From contig JAQXIW010000043.1 of the NCBI GenBank assembly GCA_029007985.1, positions 18,484 to 82,483 on the forward strand: a DNA stretch of 64,000 nt, written 5' to 3'. The DNA comes from Oscillospiraceae bacterium. Its GTDB lineage: Bacteria; Bacillota; Clostridia; Oscillospirales; Ruminococcaceae. Both the position numbers and the translations under genes were made by a program. Within the stretch, counting starts at the first letter, position 1; every line of letters begins with the position of its first letter. The notes under the pieces are model-generated. The model was not told the origin of the DNA. It saw only the letters and a program-made list of their open reading frames with translations, and searched no databases. This document shows, piece by piece, positions 45,934 through 53,707 of this stretch.

Positions 45934-46530
45934 ATGGCAAAACAGCATTGGAAAGGCGGCGCATTGTTGGCCCCGGTGCCTCCGGTCATCGTGACATGCG
46001 GTACGGCGGAAAAACCCAACGCTCTCACGGTGGGCTGGACAGGTATAATAAATACCATACCGCCGAAAACATATATCAGCGTCAGACCATCGAGATATTC
46101 TTATAATTTAATAAAAGAAAGCGGAGAGTTCGTTATAAATCTGCCGACTGAGCGGCTTGTCAAATCGGTGGACTACATCGGCTGCCGCACAGGTGCAAAA
46201 GAGGATAAACTGTCAAAATGCAAATTGACCGTGTCGGCTTCCCAGACGGTGTCGGCGCCTTTGCTCGACCAAAGCCCCGTCAATATAGAGTGCAGAGTGT
46301 CCGAGGTCATTTCTCTCGGTACTCACGATATGTTTCTTGCCGATATTGTCGGCGTGAATGTAGACGAGAGTCTGATTGACGAAAACGGCAGGCTCGCTCT
46401 TGAAAAGGCCAATCTCTTGGCTTATGTTCACGGCGAATACTACGGCCTGGGTAAAAAACTGGGCTCTTACGGCTATTCCGTACGAAAAAAGAAAAAGAAG
46501 GTATACAAAAATGGAAATAAAAGTAAATGA
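45934..46530 (+). CDS. Flavin reductase-like (flavoredoxin family) protein
   Basis: A 198-residue FMN-binding split-barrel protein: LLAPVPPVIVTCGT, NALTVGWTGIINTIPPKTYI and ISVRPSRYSYNLI, the flavin-binding strands of the flavin reductase/flavoredoxin family. Members use NAD(P)H to reduce flavin or carry electrons. The C-terminus is very basic (RKKKKKVYKNGNKSK). AAAGGAG precedes the ATG. Its end overlaps a GNAT gene by 20 bases. Confidence 0.87.
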   Translation: MAKQHWKGGALLAPVPPVIVTCGTAEKPNALTVGWTGIINTIPPKTYISVRPSRYSYNLIKESGEFVINLPTERLVKSVDYIGCRTGAKEDKLSKCKLTVSASQTVSAPLLDQSPVNIECRVSEVISLGTHDMFLADIVGVNVDESLIDENGRLALEKANLLAYVHGEYYGLGKKLGSYGYSVRKKKKKVYKNGNKSK

Positions 46531-47014
46531 TATTGTATTAACAACGGATTTCACCCGGGCGGATGTGGATTATTCAATTAAAAGGCACACGGAGATATTT
46601 GCCGAGGAGTTCGGTTTTACCGAGGCGTTTAACGAAATGGTAAAAAAGATTATTTCCGATTTTCCTGCCGAATACAATGCCGAAAAGGACTTTATGCTTG
46701 TTGCAAGGACAGCTGACGTAAGATTTGCCGGCACAATAACGCTCTTAGGCGAGGAAAACGGCGTCGGCAGACTGAGATATTTTTTTGTAGAGCCGTTTAC
46801 AAGAGGCAAAGGCGTCGGCAAGCTTATATTTACCACGGCGATGTCACTTGCAAAGGATATGGGCTATACACATCTGTGGTTTACCACATACAATAAACTT
46901 GTAGCCGCCCGCACAATGTACAGACAGCTGGGTTTTGAAGTGACAAAAGAAATACCGGCGGAAGACGAGGCCGGCGTCGGCGGAATTGAAGAATTTTGGG
47001 AAAAGGACATATAA
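46511..47014 (+). CDS. GNAT-family N-acetyltransferase
   Basis: A 167-residue acetyltransferase. The acetyl-CoA site is VEPFTRGKGVGKLIF (R/Q-x-x-G-x-G/A), with a preceding strand GRLRYFFV and the later ARTMYRQLGFEV typical of the fold. The start is taken at ATG 46511 within the end of the flavin reductase gene. An N-terminal region resembling small regulators is also present in some MarR-GNAT proteins, but here the start is too short for that. The substrate is unknown. Confidence 0.88.
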   Translation: MEIKVNDIVLTTDFTRADVDYSIKRHTEIFAEEFGFTEAFNEMVKKIISDFPAEYNAEKDFMLVARTADVRFAGTITLLGEENGVGRLRYFFVEPFTRGKGVGKLIFTTAMSLAKDMGYTHLWFTTYNKLVAARTMYRQLGFEVTKEIPAEDEAGVGGIEEFWEKDI

Positions 47015-47097
47015 TTCACCCGAACTTCACATTGAATACACATGGCGCCCAACAACAGCCTATATAATTTATATAAACTTATACACAGGGAGGCAAT

Positions 47098-47769
47098 ATG
47101 TATAACATTCTTGTATGCGACGACGAAAGCGGAATCAGAACTCTCATAAAAAAGTACGCACAGTTTGAGGGCCATAATGTGGTTGAAGCACAAAACGGTA
47201 TGCAGGCGATAGACATTGTCCGCGAACAAAATATAGACATTGTCGTCATGGATATTATGATGCCAGAGCTTGACGGATTTTCGACTGTAAAGGAAATAAG
47301 AAAACAGTCGGAAGTGCCTGTCATTATGCTTTCCGCAAGGGGAGAAGAGTACGACAGAATACACGGTTTCGAGGTCGGCGCCGACGACTATGTGGTAAAG
47401 CCGTTTTCCCCTAAAGAGTTAATGATGAGAATAGATTCCGTAATGCGCCGTCGGAACAAAACCGAGACGCAAAATCACAGCACATATACCAAGGGATCAT
47501 TAGTGATAGATTTCACAGCCAGGAAAGTTATGATTGACGGCGTTGAAGCGGATATGTCGCCGAAAGAATACGATTTACTTTTCTATCTTGTGAAAAACAA
47601 AGGCATAGCTCTTTCGAGAGAAAAACTGATAACCAATGTCTGGGGCTACGATTTTTACGGCGACGACAGAACTCTCGACACACACATAAAGCTTTTGAGA
47701 AAACACTTGGGCGATTATGCAAATTTAATTGTCACTCTGCGCGGCATCGGATACAGATTCGAGGGATAA
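47098..47769 (+). CDS. OmpR/PhoB-family response regulator
   Basis: A 223-residue regulator: receiver with acidic DDE at residues 8-10, phospho-acceptor Asp52 in VVMDIMMPE, and Lys in YVVKPF, then an OmpR-type winged helix (MSPKEYDLLFYLV, TLDTHIKLLRKHL, VTLRGIGYRFEG). GGGAGGC precedes the ATG. The kinase gene begins one base after its stop. Confidence 0.95.
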   Translation: MYNILVCDDESGIRTLIKKYAQFEGHNVVEAQNGMQAIDIVREQNIDIVVMDIMMPELDGFSTVKEIRKQSEVPVIMLSARGEEYDRIHGFEVGADDYVVKPFSPKELMMRIDSVMRRRNKTETQNHSTYTKGSLVIDFTARKVMIDGVEADMSPKEYDLLFYLVKNKGIALSREKLITNVWGYDFYGDDRTLDTHIKLLRKHLGDYANLIVTLRGIGYRFEG

Positions 47770-47770
47770 A

Positions 47771-49237
47771 ATGTCAAAACTGAAAGAGAAATTCAACTCC
47801 ATGTCTATTCAGACAAAGACATTTTTTCTTTTGAGTATGTTCTGCATTGCGGTTGTGTCTGTTTTATGGCTTTTAATGGTACAATATCTGCCGCGAATAT
47901 ACGAAAAACAGCGCAAAAACCGGATTTATTCCGTCGCCGCCAAAACCGAGGCGGCATTCGGTGTATTGTCGGCTGAAGAATTGGGACGGTTTGTCCGGAA
48001 TTTAGCCGTTGAAAACGATGTATGCCGGCAGGTACTCAGCCCGACAGGCGAAAGTATTTGCGGGGCATGCGTAAATAAATCCTGTAAAATTCACAGAATG
48101 AACTATTTCGAAATGCTCAATATGATAATCGCTACTCAGCAGAGCGGCGGCAAAATAGAGGGTATTTATCAGAAGAGATTCGGCTTTGATGCAAAATTGC
48201 TTGTGCCGAATGCCAAATACGAATACGATTCCGAAGAAGCACAGTCAATGGTGTATTCCCGGCGGATTGTAAATGCAAAAGAGGAGCCCGTCGGCTATAT
48301 TTTCCTGAACATTCAGCTCAGCCCGGTCGCCGCAACGATAAGCACAATAAGACAAATACTTGTTATAGTAAGTATAATTATGATTGTACTTACGGTTTTT
48401 CTGTCAGCATATATTTCAAAAATCATTTCAAAGCCGTTGGAAACAATCAGTAAAAATGCAAAGCAGCTTGCGACCGGCGATTACGAAACTGTTTTTGACG
48501 CCACCGGATATTCGGAGGTAAACGAACTGAGTGAAACGCTTAACTACACTGCCGGTGAATTGGGCAAAGTCGACAGCTTGAGAAGAGACTTTATCGCAAA
48601 TGTCTCCCACGATTTGCGCACGCCTCTTACGCTTATAAGCGGATATGCCGAGATAATGAGAGATATTCCGGGCGAAAACAATTCGGAAAATGCTCAGGTA
48701 ATCATAAATGAGTCAAACAGGCTGTCCACATTGGTAAACGATGTTTTGGATATGTCTAAAATTCAGTCCGGCGCAATACCTATGAAACCGGAAAAAATGT
48801 CGCTGTCGGACACTCTTACCGAAACGGTACATCAGCTCTCCGAGTTGCTGAAAGATGAAAAATACGAATTTGTATCGGATATTTTCGATTGTGAAATTGT
48901 TGCCGATAAAGCACGAATACGGCAATGCATATACAATCTTTTGATAAATGCCGTCAACTACACCGGCGACGACAAAAAGATTTTTGTCAAAACGGAGGAT
49001 AAAGAAAACTATATCAGAATATCCGTCACCGACACCGGCGACGGCATAGACGAGAGCGAAGCCGACAGAATATGGGACAGGTATTACAAGAGCGAAAAAA
49101 ACCACAAAAGAGCCGTAACCGGCTCGGGAATTGGGCTTTCCATTGTAAAAAGCATTGTAAAATCCCATAACGGCAGGTGCGGGGCATACAACACCGCGGA
49201 TAAGGGCGCGTGTTTCTGGATAGAATTGCCGAAATAA
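47771..49237 (+). CDS. Sensor histidine kinase with extracytoplasmic cysteine cluster
   Basis: A 488-residue kinase. Membrane helix 1 is at about 17-38, the sensor domain runs 40-192, helix 2 is at about 194-216, then HAMP, then His280 in IANVSHDLRTPLTLIS, and an ATPase domain with N box LLINAVNYTGD, G1 DTGDGI, F region WDRYYKSEKNHK and G2 GSGIGLSIV. In the sensor domain Cys85-x11-Cys97-x2-Cys100-x4-Cys105 stands out: the spacing suggests metal binding, an iron-sulfur cluster or redox disulfides. Start chosen at ATG 47771, one base after the regulator. The signal is unknown, possibly redox or metal. Confidence 0.92.
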   Translation: MSKLKEKFNSMSIQTKTFFLLSMFCIAVVSVLWLLMVQYLPRIYEKQRKNRIYSVAAKTEAAFGVLSAEELGRFVRNLAVENDVCRQVLSPTGESICGACVNKSCKIHRMNYFEMLNMIIATQQSGGKIEGIYQKRFGFDAKLLVPNAKYEYDSEEAQSMVYSRRIVNAKEEPVGYIFLNIQLSPVAATISTIRQILVIVSIIMIVLTVFLSAYISKIISKPLETISKNAKQLATGDYETVFDATGYSEVNELSETLNYTAGELGKVDSLRRDFIANVSHDLRTPLTLISGYAEIMRDIPGENNSENAQVIINESNRLSTLVNDVLDMSKIQSGAIPMKPEKMSLSDTLTETVHQLSELLKDEKYEFVSDIFDCEIVADKARIRQCIYNLLINAVNYTGDDKKIFVKTEDKENYIRISVTDTGDGIDESEADRIWDRYYKSEKNHKRAVTGSGIGLSIVKSIVKSHNGRCGAYNTADKGACFWIELPK

Positions 49238-49240
49238 AAA

Positions 49241-49270
49241 ATCCTGTGAGCAATCACAGGATTTAATTTT
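49241..49270. terminator. Two-way terminator between the kinase gene and htpG
   Basis: ATCCTGTGA at 49241-49249 pairs with 49254-49262 around loop GCAA. T-rich sequence follows on both strands; the two genes converge. Confidence 0.85.
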
Positions 49271-51144
49271 TATATCATAAGGTTGCAGATAAGGTTTGAC
49301 AGCTCTGTCGGATTTTCGACTGACAGACCCTCTATAAGTCTTGCCTGAGCGTAGAGAATCTTAGTGTAATCCGTCAATTTGTCACTGTCTTCCTCAGCCA
49401 GCTTTTTGAGCTTTTCGGCGATAGGGTGGTTTTTGTTGATTTCAAGCACAACATTTGCTTTTGCGTCGCCGCCCATAGGCATTTGGTTCAGCACCTTTTC
49501 CATGCCCACCGAGAGCGCGCCGTCTGAGGACAGGCAAACCGGGTGAGAAGTGAGTTTGTTTGTAAACTTTACGGCCTCTACCGATGCGCCCAAGGCAGTC
49601 TTCATTTTTTCGAGCAAGCCGGAATTTTCACTGTTAAACTTTTCAAGTTCTTCCTTTTCTTCGTCGGAATCGAGATCCAGCTTCTCGTTGGCAATGTTTG
49701 TAAATGTCTTTTCCTTATATGTGCCCAAAACCTGCAGAGCGAATTCGTCGACATTTTCCGTCAGATACAGAATTTCATATCCCTTTGCCTTCATCGACTC
49801 GGACATCGGCATCATATTGATTTTTTCCGCCGTTTCACCGACTGCATAGTAGATTGTGTTCTGGTCTTCTTTCATTCTATCTACATATTCGGCGAGAGTA
49901 ACCGGCTTCATTTCGTTTGAAGAGACGAACATAATCAAATCTTCAAGGGAATCCTTGTGTATGCCGTATTCTTCGTAAATGCCAAATTTGAGCTGTGTGC
50001 CGAAATTTTTGTAGAATTCCTCATAGGCTTCGCGGTCGTTTTTCTGAATTTTAAGCAGCTCTTCCTTAATCTTTTTCTCAATGTTTTTGGCGATGATTTT
50101 CAGCTGTCTGTCGTGCTGCAGCATTTCACGGGAAATATTCAGCGACAAATCCTCGCTGTCGACCAGGCCCTTTACAAAGCTGAAATAGTCAGGTAATAAG
50201 TCGGCGCATTTTTCCATTATCATTACGCCGGAAGAATACAGCTGCAGACCTTTTTCATAGTTCTTTGAATAAAAATCATACGGGGCATGCTTTGGAACAA
50301 ACAAAAGGGAAGTATACTGGGCTGTGCCGTCGACTTTTGTGTGAATTGTAGTCAAAGGCTCTTCATAGTCTTGGTATTGGTCCATGTAGAAGTTATCGTA
50401 TTCTTCTTTTGTGATTTCGCTCTTTTGCTTTTTCCAAAGAGGGATCATGCTGTTGAGAGTACGCTCTTCAAATACGTCTTCGTATTCGTCGCTGTCCTCT
50501 TTTTTCTTTGAAGTTTTCCACATCATCTTAATCGGGTATCTGATGAAATCGGAATATTTCTTTACAAGCGACTGAATTGTGTACTGGTCAAGGTACTGTG
50601 AATAGTCTTCGCCCTCGGCGTCCTCTTTAATGTGCAGAATAATCTTTGTGCCGTTGTCGTCTTTAATGCACGGCTCTATTGTGTAACCGTCAACGCCGGA
50701 CGCATTCCACCGATATGCCTCGTCTGCGCCGTACGCGCGGCTCTTTACCGTGACATTGTCAGCTACCATAAAAGCGGAATAGAAGCCGACGCCGAATTGA
50801 CCTATAATGTTGACATCATCGGATTTATTCTCGGATTTGAAATCCAAAGAGCCGCTCTTTGCGATAGTGCCCAGGTTTTGTTCAAGCTCCTGCCGAGTCA
50901 TACCGATACCGTTATCTTCGATTGTCAGGGTGCGGTTTGGCTTGTCCGCCGATATTTTTATAAGGTAATCGTCTTTTGTAAGTTTAATGCTGTCATCTGT
51001 CAGCGACTTAAAGTACAATTTGTCTATTGCGTCGCTTGCATTAGATATAAGTTCACGCAGGAAAATCTCCTTGTGCGTATAGATGGAATTTATCATCATA
51101 TCCATCAGTTTTTTACTTTCGGCTTTGAATTGTTTTTTAGCCAT
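49270..51144 (-). CDS. htpG: Hsp90-family chaperone HtpG
   Basis: A 624-residue cytosolic chaperone. GHKL ATPase motifs: ELISNASDAIDKL, IEDNGIGMTR, and IGQFGVGFYSAFMVAD. The middle and C-terminal domains follow at normal length, without a TRAP1 or ER extension. The start ATG 51144 has GAGGTG nine bases upstream; a longer frame to 51171 lacks a site and runs into the CIRCE element. The leader has a consensus-spaced promoter with a CIRCE-type operator just after the -10, so HrcA heat-shock control is likely. Confidence 0.96.
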   Translation of the reverse strand: MAKKQFKAESKKLMDMMINSIYTHKEIFLRELISNASDAIDKLYFKSLTDDSIKLTKDDYLIKISADKPNRTLTIEDNGIGMTRQELEQNLGTIAKSGSLDFKSENKSDDVNIIGQFGVGFYSAFMVADNVTVKSRAYGADEAYRWNASGVDGYTIEPCIKDDNGTKIILHIKEDAEGEDYSQYLDQYTIQSLVKKYSDFIRYPIKMMWKTSKKKEDSDEYEDVFEERTLNSMIPLWKKQKSEITKEEYDNFYMDQYQDYEEPLTTIHTKVDGTAQYTSLLFVPKHAPYDFYSKNYEKGLQLYSSGVMIMEKCADLLPDYFSFVKGLVDSEDLSLNISREMLQHDRQLKIIAKNIEKKIKEELLKIQKNDREAYEEFYKNFGTQLKFGIYEEYGIHKDSLEDLIMFVSSNEMKPVTLAEYVDRMKEDQNTIYYAVGETAEKINMMPMSESMKAKGYEILYLTENVDEFALQVLGTYKEKTFTNIANEKLDLDSDEEKEELEKFNSENSGLLEKMKTALGASVEAVKFTNKLTSHPVCLSSDGALSVGMEKVLNQMPMGGDAKANVVLEINKNHPIAEKLKKLAEEDSDKLTDYTKILYAQARLIEGLSVENPTELSNLICNLMI

Positions 51145-51164
51145 TATGTTCACCTCACAAATAA

Positions 51165-51191
51165 TTAGCAATCAATATATCTGACTGCTAA
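51165..51191. promoter_or_regulatory. CIRCE element (HrcA operator) upstream of htpG
   Basis: TTAGCAATC-N9-GACTGCTAA (plus strand) has the 9-9-9 layout of CIRCE, TTAGCACTC-N9-GAGTGCTAA, with one change per arm. It lies between the -10 and the start codon of htpG. Confidence 0.75.
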
Positions 51192-51195
51192 AAAT

Positions 51196-51224
51196 AGTAT
51201 ACAACTATTGCACCGCTTTTTCAA
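51196..51224 (-). promoter_or_regulatory. Promoter of htpG
   Basis: Minus strand TTGAAA and TATACT are 17 bases apart, about 50 bases before the ATG. The CIRCE element starts 4 bases downstream. Confidence 0.75.
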
Positions 51225-51258
51225 TACATTTCGCAAAATTTTAACAAATTACTCAATG

Positions 51259-51287
51259 TTTACAAAAAGAATAAATTATATTATAAT
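51259..51287 (+). promoter_or_regulatory. Promoter of the PK-C-like gene
   Basis: TTTACA and a perfect TATAAT are 17 bases apart, about 29 bases before the ATG. Confidence 0.75.
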
Positions 51288-51316
51288 AAAAACATAACGT
51301 TACGGAGGTCGTTAAA

Positions 51317-51886
51317 ATGGTATTATTTGAAAATAAAGGCTTTGAAAACACGCCTCGGGTGGCACAGCTCGTGTGCGACTACATCAAGAAAAGCGGCATT
51401 AAATATGTTGTAATGGCGTCAAAGACCGGGTATACAACGGACATTTTCCTTGAATGTTTCAAAAGAGAAAATGTCGATGCAAAAATTGTGTCTGTCACAC
51501 ATTGCTACGGCGACTTGGGCCCGGGAATGTGCGAAATGACGGCGGAAAAGAGAAAAGAACTGACAGACAAGGGCGTTACCGTCATCACGGCAACACACGC
51601 ACTGTCCGGCGCCGAAAGAGGCATTGCCAAAAGATACGGCGGCGCATTCACACCGGCTATTCTCATGGCAGACACTTTGAAAATGTTGGGCCAGGGCATG
51701 AAAGTGGGCGTTGAAATATCTCTTATGGCTATGGACAACGGCGCAATCCCGTACGGTGAAGAAATCATAGCCGTGGGCGGCTGTTCGCACGGTGCGGATT
51801 ATGCTATAACTCTGATACCGGGACATTCTAACAACCTGTTTGAGACAAAGGTCATAGACATTATCTGCAAACCGAGAATTTCATAA
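51317..51886 (+). CDS. Stand-alone pyruvate kinase C-terminal (alpha/beta) domain protein
   Basis: A 189-residue protein resembling the C-terminal allosteric domain of pyruvate kinase, without the catalytic barrel. Features: an opening helix pair with VCDYIKKSGIKYVVMASKTG, IVSVTHCYG, the TATHALSGAERG loop in the place where the full enzyme binds phosphate effectors, and a final GGCSHGADYAITLIPGH. Such single-domain homologues occur in Clostridia and archaea; no activity is established to my knowledge. It has its own promoter, GGAGG, and a hairpin after the stop. Confidence 0.8.
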   Translation: MVLFENKGFENTPRVAQLVCDYIKKSGIKYVVMASKTGYTTDIFLECFKRENVDAKIVSVTHCYGDLGPGMCEMTAEKRKELTDKGVTVITATHALSGAERGIAKRYGGAFTPAILMADTLKMLGQGMKVGVEISLMAMDNGAIPYGEEIIAVGGCSHGADYAITLIPGHSNNLFETKVIDIICKPRIS

Positions 51887-51905
51887 ATTTCAAATAATAG
51901 CAAAC

Positions 51906-51935
51906 GGCGGCTTGTTTTGACAACAACCGCCGCTT
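51906..51935 (+). terminator. Hairpin after the PK-C-like gene
   Basis: GGCGG-C-TTGTT at 51906-51916 pairs with AACAA-CCGCC at 51922-51931 with one bulged base; a weak T-tract follows. Confidence 0.55.
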
Positions 51936-52051
51936 TCGCTTAAAATTCAGTTATTGTTTACAATTTATTTTTGATTTACCGCCCATTCTGTGATATAATT
52001 ATAGACCAAACAGAAAACGACATTTATATGTTGTTATATCAGGGAGTAACA

Positions 52052-52828
52052 ATGTCAGATAACAAAGAGAAAAAAATATATTCATCCAAAGAATATCCGG
52101 ATAACACAGAGCCGGAAATCAAAGATAAAAACTTCAAAAACGATAAAAAGGAAAACAGCATCCGCAATAGAAGAGTAGTTGTAGGCGCGGTGTTTTCCGT
52201 ACTGGCGCTTGTGGGCGTCATCTCTATTGTACTTGGGGCGGTCAAGCTGGGCTCAAAGTTGTTGGATGACTCCGCGGAAAAACGGAAATACGACAGCTTG
52301 CTGACTCCGCTGGTGGTTTATGACCCGTTGCCGTTTGAGTCGCCGGAGGAAGCCGACGAAAACATACTTTTGGCAAGCTCTGTTTGGGCTACGATTATGA
52401 ACGAAGACCTGACGCAATATCCTACCGATGAATACGGCACAACGCTGTTGCCTGCCGGTGAGGTCGACAGATACTATGCCCGTCTCTTCGGCACGTCGAC
52501 TAAGCTTAATCACCGCACTTTTGCCGATTCGGATATTGAGTTTGTCTACAATGAGGAGACCGGTACATACACCGTACCGCCTACGACTTATCCGCAGGGC
52601 TATACCCCACAGACCGTAAAAATCAAAAAATCCTTCGGCTCAAAAGAAAAGACTGTCACGGTCGGCTATCTCTCTTTTGCCACCGGCTTTAACGACACGC
52701 GGGATCGCTCAATTGTAAAATATGTGGATTACATATTCACAAAGCAGGACGGAAATTACTATCTTTCTGCCGTGCGCGAGAGCGATATGAAAGTGGCACA
52801 GTCTTCGTCCTCATCGACGGCGCAATAA
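52052..52828 (+). CDS. Single-pass membrane protein of unknown function
   Basis: A 258-residue protein: a charged cytoplasmic start (about 38 residues, Lys/Glu-rich), one helix (VVVGAVFSVLALVGVISIVL), then an extracytoplasmic domain of about 190 residues with ILLASSVWATIMNEDLTQYP, ATYPQ-like Pro/Thr stretches and a final YLSAVRESDM. The tail is serine-rich. I do not recognise the domain; the mixed beta pattern recalls small anchored domains in Clostridia. AGGGAG precedes ATG 52052. Single gene with a terminator. Confidence 0.75.
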   Translation: MSDNKEKKIYSSKEYPDNTEPEIKDKNFKNDKKENSIRNRRVVVGAVFSVLALVGVISIVLGAVKLGSKLLDDSAEKRKYDSLLTPLVVYDPLPFESPEEADENILLASSVWATIMNEDLTQYPTDEYGTTLLPAGEVDRYYARLFGTSTKLNHRTFADSDIEFVYNEETGTYTVPPTTYPQGYTPQTVKIKKSFGSKEKTVTVGYLSFATGFNDTRDRSIVKYVDYIFTKQDGNYYLSAVRESDMKVAQSSSSSTAQ

Positions 52829-52843
52829 TACAAGCCAAACAAA

Positions 52844-52877
52844 ACGGCTGACGCTTTGTGCATCAGCCGTATTTTTG
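52844..52877. terminator. Terminator between the membrane protein gene and tatD
   Basis: ACGGCTGA at 52844-52851 pairs with TCAGCCGT at 52863-52870, then ATTTTTG. Confidence 0.85.
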
Positions 52878-52883
52878 TTGCTT

Positions 52884-53657
52884 TTATTTAATTTTGAACA
52901 GTCTTTTTGCGTTTTCGGCAGTCATCTCTATGGCCTCTTCTTTGGTCATATTCAATTCGTCAGCCATTTTTTGTATCGTGTAGTTCAAAAGGGAAGAGTC
53001 GCATCTTTTTCCTCTGAAAGGCTCCGGCGCCATATACGGACAATCGGTTTCTATAAGCAGTCTGTCTTTTGGCACAACTTTCATACTTTCAAGCGCCCTG
53101 CGCGCATTCTTGAATGTGATTACACCCGTAAAACCGATGTAAAAGCCCATATTTACCAGCTGTTTTGCGCTTTCCCGACTGCCCGAGTAGCAGTGTATTA
53201 CTCCGCTGTTGAGGGGGTGCCGCGTCAAAATGTCAATTGTGTCCTTCATTGCGTCCCTTGTGTGAATAATCAGCGGCTTTCCGACTTCATTAGCAAGCTC
53301 AATATGCCTTATAAACGCCAGTTTTTGAATTTCCCGGTCGGGCGAATCGTCATAGTGGTAGTCCAGACCGCTTTCACCGATTGCAACGGTCTTTTCATTC
53401 TGTGCCAGTATGCGAAGCTCGTTCATCACGCCGTCGTCGAGAGCGTCCGGCGCAGAGTCCGGGTGTATACCCACGGCGCAATACATAAAATCATTTGCTC
53501 TCGCCATTTCGAGAGCCTGTTTCGACGACTCCAAATCGTAACCGACATTTACGGCATAACCTACGCCCTCTCTTTGAATATGCCGCAATACCCGGTCTAA
53601 GTCGCCCCGAAAGGATTTGTCGTTATAGTGGGAGTGGCTGTCAAATATTTTTTCCAT
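52884..53657 (-). CDS. tatD: TatD-family metal-dependent hydrolase (DNase)
   Basis: A 257-residue TIM-barrel nuclease. Metal ligands are visible: FDSHSHYN (H-x-H), Glu in IGESGLDYHY, His in IIHTRDA, His in GVIHCYSGS, and Asp in IETDCPYMAPEPFRGKRC. The start is ATG 53657 just after AGAGGTG; a GTG two codons earlier lies inside that site. It lies 50 bases downstream of metG on the same strand, a common pairing in Firmicutes, so it is probably co-transcribed. Confidence 0.93.
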   Translation of the reverse strand: MEKIFDSHSHYNDKSFRGDLDRVLRHIQREGVGYAVNVGYDLESSKQALEMARANDFMYCAVGIHPDSAPDALDDGVMNELRILAQNEKTVAIGESGLDYHYDDSPDREIQKLAFIRHIELANEVGKPLIIHTRDAMKDTIDILTRHPLNSGVIHCYSGSRESAKQLVNMGFYIGFTGVITFKNARRALESMKVVPKDRLLIETDCPYMAPEPFRGKRCDSSLLNYTIQKMADELNMTKEEAIEMTAENAKRLFKIK

Positions 53658-53707
53658 TGTCACCTCTAAAACAGTACTCTGTCCGATGGGACAGAGTACA
53701 AATTTTT

